Below, one piece after another: positions 20,590-34,900 of a stretch of 64,000 nt of DNA. Numbering within the stretch: the first letter of the stretch is position 1; the number at the start of each line of letters is the position of its first letter. Position numbers and translations under genes: made by a program. The notes below the pieces were generated by a model that saw nothing but the letters and a program-made list of their open reading frames with translations, ran no database searches and was not told where the DNA came from. Source of the DNA: Paragordius varius (taxonomy: Eukaryota > Nematomorpha); contig OZ176050.1 of assembly GCA_964247055.1 (NCBI GenBank), forward strand, positions 1,984,001 to 2,048,000. The letters are read 5' to 3'.

Positions 20590-23359
20590 TTTATTCTGTA
20601 TATTTGACAAAATTAAATATCAAAAGAGATCACGCAAATTAATAAATTATTTTATTTTATCTTATATCTTCTTTGATTTTTAAAATTTTAAGTGTGTAAT
20701 TAGATTATATGCGATCTGTTAATCAAGTTGTTGGATTTTTTGTATGCAAATTCCAGTATTTTTATAGTGAGTAAATGTAATAAAGTTGATTTTAAAATGA
20801 TTTATTTTTTAGATGTCTTGAACATGTTATAATTAAGATAATTATGCCGATTATATATAAAAACAAGTATTGTACTCGAATAAATTTTCAAAAGTCAGGA
20901 ATTCTACCGAAAATTACAATTTGATAAGGACCTTTTCAAGTAATAACAAATTTTTTGGATTGAAACTTTCACTAAAAAATATTTAATAATAAATAAAGAA
21001 AATTATTTGGAAGGAAGTGATTAGCTATGCGAAAAATTTTCCTCAGCATAATCTGTGCTATTTTTGCCAATTTTTCGATTGGAACAATTAGCACTATAGT
21101 GTAAATACTTAAATGACTGGTAAGCCCGAATATCAAAAGCACCAAGATGCCCCTAATACATTATATCATCAGATAATTTTTTCAGCTCAGTCTGTATGGA
21201 TGAAAGCGGAACCCCGCTAAGAAATGGTTCAAGATTTTTTAAAAAATATGTTAATAAACTTTTAATCTCCATTTCCTTAATTATTAACAGATTAACTACC
21301 CAGCGCTCAGACTAGGTCAAAGCGACGTGAGACAGGCTGGCTAGTATATATATAAAATTTTTAAAAATAAACTGTAAAATGCAAATACATTATAATTAAA
21401 ACATTTTTTTCTATACGTTGCCAATTTGATAGATTTTCTAGAAAATGTGTTTTAAAATAGGAATTTTACTAAAATTTTAAGCATATTACTGCAAATTATG
21501 GATTTCCAAAATTTTTGCCACCGGAACCTAATATTTGGAAGAACCCGCGTGTTGATCACACCATATCTAAAGGTTTTGTTTTTAAATTTGAGTAAATTTT
21601 ATTAAAAAACAATTTATTTAACAAATATTGGAAGAATGCATTAATCAAAATTGTGTGATAGAAATTTTTAGCATCCTCGATACATAAATTTTTTTTCCTA
21701 TCTTAAATCCATTTTACATCGTTTCCATAGCTCGAAAAATGGATTTTCTAAAAAATGTTTTTTGATGCTATAATGTAGCACAGGGGTGTGTACACGCTGC
21801 CTTTCGAAACTTTGTGAGTAGCCTGCGAAAAATTTGGAACTCCATAAGTTGCAACAAAAGGCTCACAAAATCTTAGTAAAATTGATGTTTCGTAAAACCA
21901 ATGTTCTTCTAAATAAGTCTATAAAATTGGCAAGATCTAGAAAAATATGTAAAAATTGAGTTAAAAATGCGGCCGGCGAAGCCGTTTGTGTTGAACAGTT
22001 CTGATCTAGCATAGACCAAAGAATTAAATCAGATATCTCGGCATTTTACCGTTTATTTTAAGAGAACAAACTGATAGTAGGAGGGAAAAAAATTTGGGAC
22101 TTTCGCACCCCACAAATAAATATTAAATTTTAAAAAAATTCTTTAGATTTTTAAATATAGTATAGCATATATTTTAATGATATTATTTTAGGAATAAAGC
22201 ATTTAGCTTTAAATTTTTTTGGATTATTTATCATTTTTAGACCAAAATATACAATTTGCATATTAAAGTAAGAGTAGAAAGGCGACAAAATAGATAGATA
22301 TAATTTTTTTAAACTTTACATTTTTTAAAATGTTTTTTTGGTATTTATGGGTCTAAAATGCTAAAGAAAGCAAGTTTTTTAATTTGCAGTGATCCCTTAA
22401 ATACTTTTAAACAATTTTTAATCGCCCTGGATATAAAACTACCCCAAAAATAATGAGCTGTTAAAGCAAACAAACTTCTTAAATTAAAATAAAGCGCTAA
22501 AATATTCAGATCCATAAATTATTTATATGAAGTGTTTTTATGATATCCTAAGCGTTTAACTCGCTTTAACCATGCTTCCAAATATGACGTATGCTTCAAC
22601 AAAATTTAGTTAAATTTAAATTTTAAAATAGAATGCATTATTTTAAAATATTTAAAGTTGAAATTCATCATGTATTCAAATTTTATGGCACAATCTTAGC
22701 GAATTTCCCTTTATTCTACGAATTGGCCCATTAAAGAACAGAAAAAATTGGCACTTTTGGAGCCCACCAAAAATAAAAAATTTTTATAATGAATTTGCTA
22801 TTTAAATGTAGTTTACAATGTATGTTGATATTTTTAATGAAGCATTTAGCTTTCATCAAATAAATTTTATTTGAACAAATGTTTGCAAATTAGATTTTTG
22901 GTTAAATAATTTTCTCAAATCACTCGTAAGGGCCTAAGCCAAAACATCATGATAAACATGATATATTAATTAAACAATATGTATATTTATCAGTATATTT
23001 TTTTGTAAATTAGTATAATATAGCATATGGCTAAGTAACTCTCTTTTTCTTTTTATTAATTTCATACATGTCTTATTTTAATATCATCATTTCTATGAGT
23101 CAACCCAACCTCTACGCAACTAAGCGGCTTTCACTGAAACATCATTTACTGATGTATGGAAAGTAAGCAAGGATTGTCGGTGGATAGCGACGTGGGTCTG
23201 CTAAACCCTTTTCTTGAATGATACTGGTAGAAACAAAATAAAGTAGTCATAAATAATTATGCAAATTAAATGTTAAATTTATGAAAAACATGTTTAATTT
23301 TTACTTTTTCCCTACCATCGGCTATTATAGAACCATTTCTTTTCCCAAAAACCTCTCAT
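20590..23359. other. Intergenic repeat-rich stretch
   Basis: No gene recognised. An AATAAA for the ClC gene lies at 20641-20646. At 22438-22474 there is a lone terminal block of the second MITE type (AACTACCCCAAAAA followed by a TTAA). At about 21781 a CAGGGGTGTGTACACGC sequence resembles a hAT terminus without a visible partner. About 23100-23225 is markedly richer in GC than its surroundings and includes a short hairpin (ACATCA/TGATGT) of unknown nature. Confidence 0.45.
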
Positions 23360-23913
23360 TTAACACTTCGAATCAAATTGAAGTATCTAAATACCCCAGT
23401 CTATATTTAAATTAAAATTTTTAAAAAACTACTGAAAGAAACGGTCCCAATTTAAATTTATGCTTTTATCCTAATCAAAATTATATAAATAAGCCGAATC
23501 TAAATAAAATTTGGTTTTGAAAAAAAGTTCCATATCAAACTACTTCGACGCCATTTTTATTTTACACATTTTTACAAAAGTACGTGTTTATTTGATTTTT
23601 TAGCTAAAATGAAAGTTAATTTTTCATTTAAATCACATCTAACATTAGTAGAAACAGAAAATGAGGTTTTTTTGCAATCTTTTTAAATTTAGCTAATGCA
23701 TAAATGTCATGTTGACTAAAATTTTACTTTGAGGTTTTACCTAAAAACTAGTAATATTGAATATTTTTGAATGGAATATTTTATATGTTTCGGTTCATTA
23801 ATGTCACATATGTACAAACTTTATTCCATATTTTTTGAATTATTTAATTTTAAACAGGCCTGGGATATCAAACTACCCCAATTTGAATCGAAGGTCTGAA
23901 ATGATTGTGTTAA
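23360..23913 (+). mobile_element. MITE, TTAACACTT family, copy 3
   Basis: About 554 bp from TTAACACTTCGAATC to GATTGTGTTAA. The subterminal TACCCC and GGGGTA blocks and the interior match copies 1 and 2. The right end is slightly shortened compared with the copy at 25045-25631. Confidence 0.78.
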
Positions 23914-24128
23914 TAAACAAAGTTAAATTACTTATTATAATATTGTAATTTTTAGAGAAAATTTTTAATAAATGTAAATCTGTATAACTTATAATTTCTA
24001 GGTTAAATCAAACTTTGTAATCAATGCCCGGTGAAGGCTGTGCCGTGAAAGGGATTAGGAAAGTCTTATGCAGACTGAAACTGTCAAATTAGATTGATGT
24101 TGTTTTACCCCTGATACTGATATTGATT

Positions 24129-24696
24129 TTACACTTGAATACAACAATTCATAGTCATTCGATTCGGATTGGGGTAGATAGATATCAAGCTTGTTTAAAA
24201 TTAAGTATTTCAAAAAATATGGAATAATTTAAAATCATGGGAAAGGTTTGCACTTATATATTAATGAACCGAAATAAAATAAATTCATTTAAAATTACTT
24301 GATAATACTTATTCCGAGGTAAAACCCAAAGGTAAAAATTTAGCCAACATGACATGTGCGCATAGATAAATATAAAAATATTGCAAAAAATACCACTTTT
24401 ACAGTTTATAATGTTAAATGTGATTTTGATAAAAATATTAATTTTTTAGACTTAAAATCAAATAAACACGATATTTTGCAAAAATGTTTAATAATAAAAA
24501 TGGCGTTCATCTAGTTTGATACGGAACTTTTTTCCCAATAAATATTAATTAGATTTTGTGGTTAATTTATATAATTATTATTAGGATAAAAGCATAAATT
24601 TGAATTGGAACCGTTTCTTTTAGAGTTTGGTTAAAAATTTTAACTAAAAATATTGTCTGGGGTAATTAAGCATCCCAATTTAAATCAAAGTGTTAA
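24129..24696 (-). mobile_element. MITE, TTAACACTT family, copy 4
   Basis: About 568 bp in the orientation of copy 1: the left end begins ACACTTGAATACAAC and the right end is AAAGTGTTAA. It contains the conserved interior with the AACATGACATGTG segment. The left terminal TTAA is degraded. Confidence 0.75.
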
Positions 24697-25044
24697 GATA
24701 TTTTGGCTTATTTATATAATTACTAGCGTAAATCTCGTGTAGCGACGCAGCCCGAGGAAGTCCTTCGGACTTCTGGGGGGAGGGGGGGAATGGCATTTTA
24801 ATGGGGGAGCGGGTAAAAAATGGGCCTAAATCAAAAAGGTGAGACGACTATGTTCGGCGCAATCGAGAATAAGTAAACAAAAATCATATTTAAAATTGAA
24901 TGGACCAACACGTTCTCTAGAAAATTGTCTCAAAGACACGATTTTTGTGGACTTCTGTTTTCAAAAAACCCGTTTTTCACACGAGGTGGGCCCGAACTTG
25001 GGGCCTATTTCAAAAAACGGGCGAAGCTATTGTCGTGGCATTCA
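24697..25044. other. GC-rich insert between two MITE copies
   Basis: Contains a GC-rich stretch at about 24735-24800 with the perfect hairpin GAAGTCC-TTC-GGACTTC and a run of G. The short open frame 24839-25048 ends in the next MITE and looks like chance. It may be the remnant of another mobile element; no family was recognised. Confidence 0.35.
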
Positions 25045-25631
25045 TTAACACTTCGATTCAAATTGGGGTATCTAAATACCCCAGACTAAATATAAATTAA
25101 TATTTTTATGAAACTACCGAAGAAAACGGTCCCAATTTAAATTTATGCTTCTATCCTGATAAAAATTATATAAATATGCCAAAATATCTTGATAAAATTT
25201 TGTTTTGAAAAAAAAGTTCCATCTCAAACTTCGACGCCATTTTTATTTTACAAAATTTTTGCAAAATATCGTCTTCATTTAATTTTAAGGGTAAAACTAA
25301 AGCTTATTTTTTATATAAATTACATTTAACATTGATAGAAATAGAAAAAGCGGTTTTATTTTTATTATTTTTTAATTTTATCATTTGACACATGTCAGGT
25401 TGACGAAATTTTTACCTTTCGGTTTTAACTTAAATTAAGTAATATCAAGTATTTTTTAACAAAATTTTTTATATATTTCGATTTATTAATGTTATAAAAG
25501 TGCAAAATTTTACCATAATTTTGATTCATTCCATACTTTTTAAATTATTTGATTTTAAACAGGCCTGGGGTATCCAACTACCCCAATTTGAATCGAAGGA
25601 CTAAAATGAGTGTCTTGTATCCAAGTGTTAA
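25045..25631 (+). mobile_element. MITE, TTAACACTT family, copy 5 (best-preserved ends)
   Basis: 587 bp from TTAACACTTCGATTC to CCAAGTGTTAA. Both subterminal GGGGTA/TACCCC blocks are clear. This copy gives the cleanest view of the family ends. It has no coding potential. Confidence 0.85.
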
Positions 25632-25727
25632 TGATTATATTTTTTCGAAGTTTGGATTTGAATGGGTCAACCGGTTTTCCGGTACCAGATCACAAAGCCA
25701 GCATTTTCCATTTTTATAAATATATAG

Positions 25728-25835
25728 ATTTAGGGTAAAAGCCAAATATTAAATGGAACCGTTTTTTTCAGTAGTTTTTAAGCATATCAACTTAAATTTT
25801 GTCTTGGGTTACCCCAATATGAATCGAAATATTAA
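25728..25835 (-). mobile_element. MITE fragment, TTAACACTT family
   Basis: About 108 bp that matches the right-hand end of copies 1 and 4 (GGAACCGTTT block, then ACCCCAATATGAATCG) and ends ATATTAAG. The rest of the element is missing. It lies about 110 bp upstream of the SMC2 start codon. Confidence 0.65.
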
Positions 25836-25944
25836 GAAAAAAATATATATTCATTTTACCATATTTTAAAGCCATCTCCCATATTATAATGTATCGTTAG
25901 TTCTATTCATGCCATAATGCAGTATGTGAGCCGCTCAATTTAAA

Positions 25945-28900
25945 ATGTTTATTAAGGAAATTATAATTGATGGTTTTAAATCTTATCCACAACGTACGGA
26001 GGTTAAGAATTTTGATAGAGAATTTAATGCCATCACGGGATTGAATGGAAGTGGAAAGTCAAATATTTTGGATGCCATCTGTTTCGTATTAGGAATCACA
26101 AATTTGACGCAAGTAATTTTTTATTATTATATAAATGAGGTAAGGGTTAACAATCTGCAAGAACTTATATATAAAAATGGACAGGCTGGAATAATTAAAG
26201 CTTCTGTAACGCTTGTTTTTGATAATACTTATAAAGCGCAATCGCCCATTGGCATGGAAAATATGGATGAAATCATCATAACTCGTCAAGTATTTTATTA
26301 TTTTAATTAATAGATTGTAACCGGAGGGAAAAATAAATATCTGTTAAATGGCTATAATGCAAACAATGCTAGAATAAGTGATTTGTTTCGGTCAGTCAAT
26401 CTTAATGTCAACAATCCACATTTTTTGATCATGCAGGGTAGAATTACCAAAGTTTTGAACATGAAACCGATCGAAGTTTAATTTTATGCTTGATAGCCAA
26501 GATTTTAAGTCTTATCGAAGAAACAGTTGGAACGAAATTGTATGACAGCAAACGGAACGCTGCGCTTAAAATTATAGAAAAGAAGGATCTAAAATTGGAT
26601 GAGATTCACAAGGTTATTAATGATGAGATAATGCCATTACTAAGTAAGCTTAATGAGGATAAAAAGGCGTTTTTGGAATATCAAAAAATCTGCCAAAGTA
26701 TGGATCATACGGAAAAAATTTGCAAGGCATTAACTTTCACTACGCTTCAGGTTCAATAAAGTTACAAATTTTAGGAAAAAATACAAAAGTATCAAGGGCA
26801 ACTAGAACTAGACCAGGAAAATTTTATTTCCAAAAAGAATCAAGTTTCTCACATCGATGACCAATTGAAAATATTGGGAAACGAAATTCAAAATCTTGAG
26901 AATAATTTACAAAAGGTATATATATATATATATATACCCCTGTCGCTTAATAGTTATAGTTATACGTCTGCTTTTTAACTTTAATTTATCTATTTATCAT
27001 ATGTAACCATTTCCTCTAACTAGATAGTTATCGCCTTTACAATGTGTTTTGGATTTTTTGATTTTATATAAAACTAAGGTAAATATTTATTTTGGCTTAA
27101 CTTTCATGCTTTTGTGACATCTCCCATAATCCATTATTTTAGTTATATAAACTTGTATATCCTGTGAGCTGAACAGTTAAGGCGTATAACTTTAATACAA
27201 ATTCCTATGGCATGAAACACATTTTTATTAATTGGCCACGATCATTCGTTAATTTATATTGACAGTCGAATGAACCGTCAGAAAATATATAAAATCTGTT
27301 TGTTTATTGCAAAGCGTTCTGACTTTACCATTTGTTTTAATTTTTTAAACGAATTTGCTTTGTACATTTATTTCAATGGTTTTATAAAACTTTCTTGGAT
27401 ATTTTTCGGCGGGCAACCACCAAATTCTTTCTCCTAAAATCTTGTCAAACCTTTATTTTCTATATTAATCAAAAGTGGCGTTTAGTTTTTTGCTTTACGC
27501 TATGATTTTCTTGTCAACTTGGCTTATATTGGGTTTATACTTACTTATAAATCTGATTTCTTTCGATAGTTATATTTCTTGACTCTTTATTCATAGTTAT
27601 AAATAATTGCGGGTTCATTCGCACCTGACATTTATTCATTAATATTTTTAAACTTTAAAATGTTTTATAATGTCAGGATAAAGGCAACACCATAGTTAAT
27701 TTGGAAAATGCATTGAAAAAACTACAAATCGAACAAGCCAAATGTGAAAGCGCCCACAAAAACCAAAAACTTGTGGCGGAAAATGAAGCCCAAGAATTAG
27801 AATCTATTGGAAAATCGCTTGATGAGGTTTTTAATAAAATGGATCAGTCAAAGATAAATACTTTTTTTGTATAACTAAATTGAAAAAAAACAACATTTAA
27901 CGCAATCTCATTTCCATTAGTTAATAAAGTTTTATGAGAATATGCAAAAATATTGAATCAATTTAATTATCATCAAAATAAAAATCTTTTTCAAAATATC
28001 TCTAAATTGGGTAATTTCAAAACCGTTTCTGCCTTTTGTATATTAATTATAAAAATGTTTACTCAGTCATATAAAACTGGCCCAGTTTCGAATTGCATAT
28101 GGAAATTTAAACGTAATGAGGTAAAGTAAAAATTAAACTGTACGTTTTGGACAATGATAAAGTATTGTCTGTCCACAGCAATAAATAATATAAAAATGGT
28201 GTTGTTTTTTTATCAAATAATTGTTTTTTTATTCAATAAAACAATAATTAATATAATAATTTTACTGGGACATGTTTTGAAATTAATTTGCATTTATTTT
28301 TTTATTATTGTTTGTAAAAGTTGCTTGACTTATGTCATTTATAGTGTATTTAATATTTAGAAAGGTTTCAAATACACCATTTGTAATTTTCCCTTTAATT
28401 TATATAGAAATATAATCAAAATCTGTAGACTTTATATTCAACAGTTAAATGTGGGTAAAAGTATAATAATTCATATGATCTAAAAATAAGCTGTTATCCG
28501 TAATAGTTGTGGCCAATAATAAACAAACGTATATATACCGAGTAAAATTTTTGTCAAAAAATACAATTTAAATTTATTTTCACGAACTTACCATAAACCA
28601 ATCTGCCGAAATGAGGAATTCCGATGACTGCGTCCATAACTCATCTTTTTTTATAATACTTTCATCATTTCGTTATTGTTAAGACAAAGTATCCAATTTT
28701 ATAATGACGGATTTCATCCCACTCCGTCTTATCTTATTCGGCAGGAATTTTAAATATTTATTAATTGAATTTTATTTTAGCATTCGTTCATATTCGCAAT
28801 AACTTTTTTGACAAATGACAGATATTAATTAATTCCATACTTTACTTACTGTTGAAATGAAAGCTTTAAAAATTTATTTATCGTAAATAAGTTAACAATA

Positions 28901-31900
28901 TGATTAAAGGTATATTTCATAACCCCTTTTTGATAAAGATACACTGCAAATTATATCAGTCAGGCATTCTTTACTTTTAACAATGATAAAGTTGCAAATA
29001 TTATAAATTTAATTTCATCATATATCAAAATTTTGATCCCATTGTACATTTAAAACAATCGGTTTTAAACCTAGTTTTCAACATAATGACTTTTTACTGA
29101 GTATGATTTTAAATTTCAAAGGTATACCAGTGATTGGTCAAATTTATGTAGGCCAAGGAAACTAGGCCTGGCTGAGCATTAATGTTTTTTAAAGAGGGAT
29201 TTCTCTCTTATATGAACTCTTTGCTATTTTTGTTTTTTTTGGAAATTGTATCGCTATATGGTATACTTAAAGACAAATAATTTTTTGTCATTAGTTTTTT
29301 AACAAAATCCATGTTATGCCTGAGACGGCATATATGAATCGGGATCAGTACAGAAAAATTTTGTGCATCATCAACCGCTACTTCAGTAGTGCAATCAAAT
29401 GGATAATAACGATGATTAGATAAAAACAGCAATAATTATTTGTTATATTTCTACCACCATTTTAATATCCTCCCTCTGATGTGGAAGGACAATATTTTAT
29501 TCAAATATTTTATCTAGACACGTTTTAATATATTTGTACATTTTTTTATTTAATCTCAATTTAAAATATAAATTAAGTATATATCCTCGAAATATACGCT
29601 TGGTTTATGTATATATATTATATGTATATACGACAGGAAACGAAATTGAAAGAAGAGTTGTTAATAAGAGAAAAAGAACTGGGTCCCCAAATTAGTGTTT
29701 TGGAGAAAGCATTTGACCAATCTGAAGTTGCTTGCAAAAGAGCTCAAGAAGCTTTACAGACCTGTAGTACAGGCATTCTAATTTATCAAGCTGAAAATAC
29801 TGATAAGGAAAAGGAGGATTCTTCCATAGTTATTACATTAGCACAAAGATTAATGCGTATTTATTCATTACTTCACATATATTTATATAATTAAAGGCAA
29901 AATATAAAAAGTAAAAGTCCAGTATTTTCTTATAAACAATATTTTTTAAACATCTATAGTTTATACGTTGCGAAATAAGGAATAACACACGCTTTATATT
30001 TCACAATCGCAACCATAATAGTAATTACAGTAAAATTATTGATTAAAGAATATCTGTATAATAAAGGATTATCACAAATGACTTATATGATGGTATAGTA
30101 GGTTGGGCGCCGGACTCTAACACTGGGTTCCAGAGTTCGAACCCCCGACGCAATTATCACTGTCAGCCCTGAGCAGGAGAGTGTTAAAACCTTCACATGT
30201 CCGGATACAATATAAGTCTTTACCCTTTAATAAAAAAGGAAAGAAGAGACACTAAACTGTATATTTATCACAAATGACTTATAATATAATTGATAGCGAT
30301 CATATTAAATTATAATATGCCATAGAATTGAAGGCCAAACTGGCTGACCTCAAAAACGAACGCCAACAATCGAAAATGAAGTTGCAACACGCTCAATCCG
30401 TGTATTCGGGCGAGCTCGACAAAACAACAAACATCAGTCGCCAAAAGCATATGAAGAACACAGGAAAATCCATGGACCTTTTGCACAAAGAATTTGATGC
30501 TGATTGTAAACTCAAAACTACCATGGAAAATACGCTAAAAAACTTGAAAGTAAATTTTGCATTTGTAATTTCATTCACTTGAAAATTACAGTTTTTTCGT
30601 TTTAGAACAAATTTTTTCCAAAATTATTGTTTATATAGCTTTTTATTTCGAATTGCGGAGAAATGAGTGTAGTATTAAAACGAGATAAATTGCTCACCAA
30701 AATAATCGTAATTTTATTGTTCAGGCAGATATTGAGAATCACCCCTTCAGTCGTGACCCTGAACAGCAAAAAGCGCACTCCTCTAAAGAGATGGAACTCG
30801 CGACGCTCGAAACTTCTATCGATCAAACACGAAATCAATTAATGCTGAAACAAACGAATTATCCTTATTTGGTTTTTGAGCTTTTTATGATGAGTGAAAC
30901 CTCGCAAGCCGCTAAACAATTTTTGGGGGAGGGAAAAGGTGTGTATGGCAAAATAATTTCTTTGATTGATGAAGTCACTGACGCTTCTTACATTCGTGCT
31001 ATTGAGGTGGCCGCTGGAGGCAAGGTTAGACCACTTTATATTGTCACTAATAGATCGAAATAACTAAATTTTGATATTTTTATAAATATAATTTAAAAAA
31101 CCATGGTTATATGAGCACTATTTTGCATAGAGTTTGAAATTTTAACTGTAGAATCATCAGCCAAATTTTGTAAATGTAATAAATGCAATATTATGACATT
31201 TTAGCTTCATAATGTCGTGGTCGAAACTGAAAATATTGCAAAAGCCATCTTGCAAAGCAATCTTCTGACTCAAAGAACAACGTTTATACCATTAAACAAA
31301 ATTAACCCGCGAATTTTGGAGGCATCTGTCATCCGAAAAGCCATAGAAATTGTAATATGATTGTTGTGTTAAATTATGTTTGGTTTTTATCATATTAATA
31401 CATAAATATCAAAAAATTAGCAAACACAATCTTTGTTTTATATCGTTTTGACATCAAAGACCTAAACGCACTTTCATATTTTTTTTCAGGGAGGCGGTGA
31501 GGAATATGTAAAACCCATGCTTGATGTCATAAAATATGGGAAATGCTTGGACCCAAAACCCACAAGCAACAATTCAAAGAATGGGCGAAACTTGTTAACT
31601 CCGGCGTTTGAATTTGTTTTCGGGAACACGCTGTTATGCAAAAATTTGGAGATTGCCAAGCGAGTCGCTTTTAATCCCGCTGTTAGAAGTCGATGTGTCA
31701 CATTGGAAGGTGATGTAGTTGAACCGTACGGAACCATGTCTGGAGGTAACATCAATATATTAAGAATACTTTATTTGGTTAATTGAGAACAGAGGCTAGT
31801 TTAGATATTTTTCAAAAAGATTTACTTTAAAAGGAGTTTTTTCTCAAGGGGACTTGACCATGCATGAGGAAAATATTGGTCAACTTTAATTTTGAAATCT

Positions 31901-34900
31901 AACTACTGCCATCAGATAATAAAAAGGGTTTATCTCTATGACAGGTTAAAAAATTATAACGATGGCATCGCGCTTATGAATACAGTCATTAATGGACTAA
32001 GCTGGCTATACTAAATATGTATAATAATATTACTAATATAAATAAAGGTAACCGTTTAAATTAATTTAGTTTACTTAACATATTTTTATGACAGTAAATG
32101 TATGTTTTATATCAATTTGGTTATTTATTCTTGAGTGCTTTCATGAATGGTTGGAATTAACCTAAAATATATTAATAAATCTTTGGCTCACCAATCTGTA
32201 TTGTGTTTTAAGGCTACCATAACCCTTCAAGTTTTTCACCGCTGAGTATTGCTTTGGGAATAAATACAATTCGTGTCAAACTTCATGATTTGGAGCTTCA
32301 AAAACACAATTTGGTATCCTCTTTTAACCTGAGCAAAGAACTTCAGAAAAGGTATATGATTTTTTTAAAACGATAATATCTCAATTTAAATTTATTTTTA
32401 TTGACTTTTGCCTACATGCCAGTATTTTTATAAATCATATGTCGTATTTTCTAGATTAGAGGACTTGAACCGTTTATTACAACAAAAACAAAGGGAGAAA
32501 GATACACTTGACTTTAAAATCAAGAACAATCCACTTTATCAGGAGCGAATGGAATTGGAAAATACGAAAAAAATAATTGGTAATAATTATGATTTATGTT
32601 TTATAGTTGCAAATATAATTATGTATTATTTAAGATGTTTTTCTTTTGTGTGTTATGAAAAAAGTTATTTTTCCACCAAGCATCTGACCATCAATGCCAA
32701 AATTATACATAATCACTAGCGTATGGCATAAAACAATATTAGTCCATTAAAAAAACAAGGGGAGATTATGGATATGTGTATAATAGGCTTGTTTTTTTAT
32801 AAATAAATTTTTTTAATTATATGGACTAATAATGTTTTATGCCAAACGCTACTGTTATATATATATATATTAACAATTCATTATAAACATTTGTATGCTA
32901 TGGGCTTAAAACTTTGATTGTGAATCAGCACCAAGAGCTTTAATGCTATGTATGACACTGTTAAATTACCACAATAATATTAAAAAATATATCTGCGCTT
33001 CTAATTTGAAGTGATATACCAAACATATTGCAATAAGTATACATTTCTACTTTGAATTTACAAATATTTTAATTTTGAACATCTTATTTACAGATGAGGA
33101 AAGTGAAAAATTAAAAAATTGCGAAATCAATATTACTTGTGTAACGAAAGAAATTAATGAGCAGGAAAATAAATTGAAAAACAAAGATGAATACCACAAT
33201 CAACAAACACAAAAGGCAAAACAAATTTTAGATGAGGCCAAGATTGATATGGAAAAATGTAAATCGGCTTTAAAGCAACACAGAACCGTATGTGTTTTTA
33301 AAATATTTTTTGATTTATTTTTAACAATTAAAATAATTGCGATATTTTGTGATCTTATTAAAGAAAAAAATGCGAAAAATGTTTTATTTTTTTGTCATTT
33401 GATTCAATATACAGTGGATTTCCTCCTAAGGATCCCAATTTGGGAAAAAGTCATGGGTCATTATACCATCATAACCCTATTTAAAGTATATAAAATTGTG
33501 TTTTTAAAAAAATATTATTTTTTTAAACAATAAATAATGTTTAATCATATTCTACAGATATTTAAAATTAATTAAAAAACATTTTTTATTCGGTATTTTA
33601 CTCGAAATTCCGAAATAATCACAAACCAGTAAATTGATAACAAGGTGTTTTCGAATTCAACTTAAAAATCTTTTAAATTTCCATGATCAGCATATTATAT
33701 AGGGAGTTTAAAAAATGTTATTATGAGGGGGGTTAATTACATAAATATATAATCGTATCTTCCGACATTTATTATATATTTATTTTTTATTATGAATAAT
33801 AGGAGTTGGAGAAAATACAATTAAAAATTTCTGAATGTGAAACAAATATCGAAAATCTTCTTAAGCAACGAACTGACTCCGAGGAAAAAAAGAAATCTTT
33901 ACAAAAAACTCTCAATTCTCAAGCAGTAGAGTTGGAAAAGCTATCTGTAAATTATTGATATTTATAACTATTATAACTAATTTTTATTGTTTGTAGGATT
34001 AATATTTTAGTGACTTAATTTTCCAAAAATTATGGATTGTTAAATGCAACATTGGAAATGAATATTTTTTAATTGTGCGGATGAAAGTTTAATATTATGT
34101 TATACCCAATTTATATATCTTTCAGTGGTTAAATTAACTTTAAAATTAATGGATATTGCTATAAATTGATATTTGGTTTCTAATATTTTAGTAAAAAATA
34201 AGTTCCAGTTGGCTAGGATTGATGAGGCAACTATAAAATATTAATTTAAATAAAATTTTCCATTATTTATTTTATATTTATCAATCAACTACTTTCTCAT
34301 TTGTACTAAATAAATTATTCTCCTAGATAAAATATAACGAAATAAATTCGGAATTGGAACACGAAAAGACTGTTTTGATGGCCAATAATGCCGAATTAAC
34401 GAGCAAACAAAATGAAAAACGCACGCTTTTTAAACAAAAAGGCGAACTTGATCTTCTCATACAAAGAATGGAGAGAGAGTGTTCCGTCCTAAGCGATAAT
34501 TTAAATCACCTTAAAGAAACGGTAATTATATCTCATAATTTTAAATTTACGGTGTGAGCAAAAATCCTTCACTTTCTTTTAAAAACATTGGTACTTTTTG
34601 AGATATTTGTTGTAATTAAACCTGTATTCCGATTACCCGCTCTTATTTTTATAATCAATCGTATTTAATAGGGAGCGTTTAAAGAATATAACCTTTATAT
34701 GAGGGTTTATATAATAATTATATTGAATTTTAGTTGTAGTTTTTTTGGTTTTGATGGCGCAAATGTCATAATTAATATAAAATTAGATGGGAAAATTAAT
34801 GCGGGACCATAAATGGATTGAGCAGGAATCGATTTATTTTAGCAAACCCAATTCCATTTATGATTTCAGTGGATTAACTCTTGATGCTGTTGAGAAAAAA

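Noticed and set aside
24839-25048. 69-codon plus-strand ORF
   Set aside because: Runs into the end of a MITE; no homology and no start context.
29208-29432. Minus-strand ORF in the large SMC2 intron as a gene
   Set aside because: No family recognised and no splice partners; possibly a relic, not supportable as a gene.
30091-30165. Functional tRNA gene
   Set aside because: A and B boxes are present but there is no acceptor-stem pairing; the flanking 19 bp duplication and unrelated body identify a SINE.
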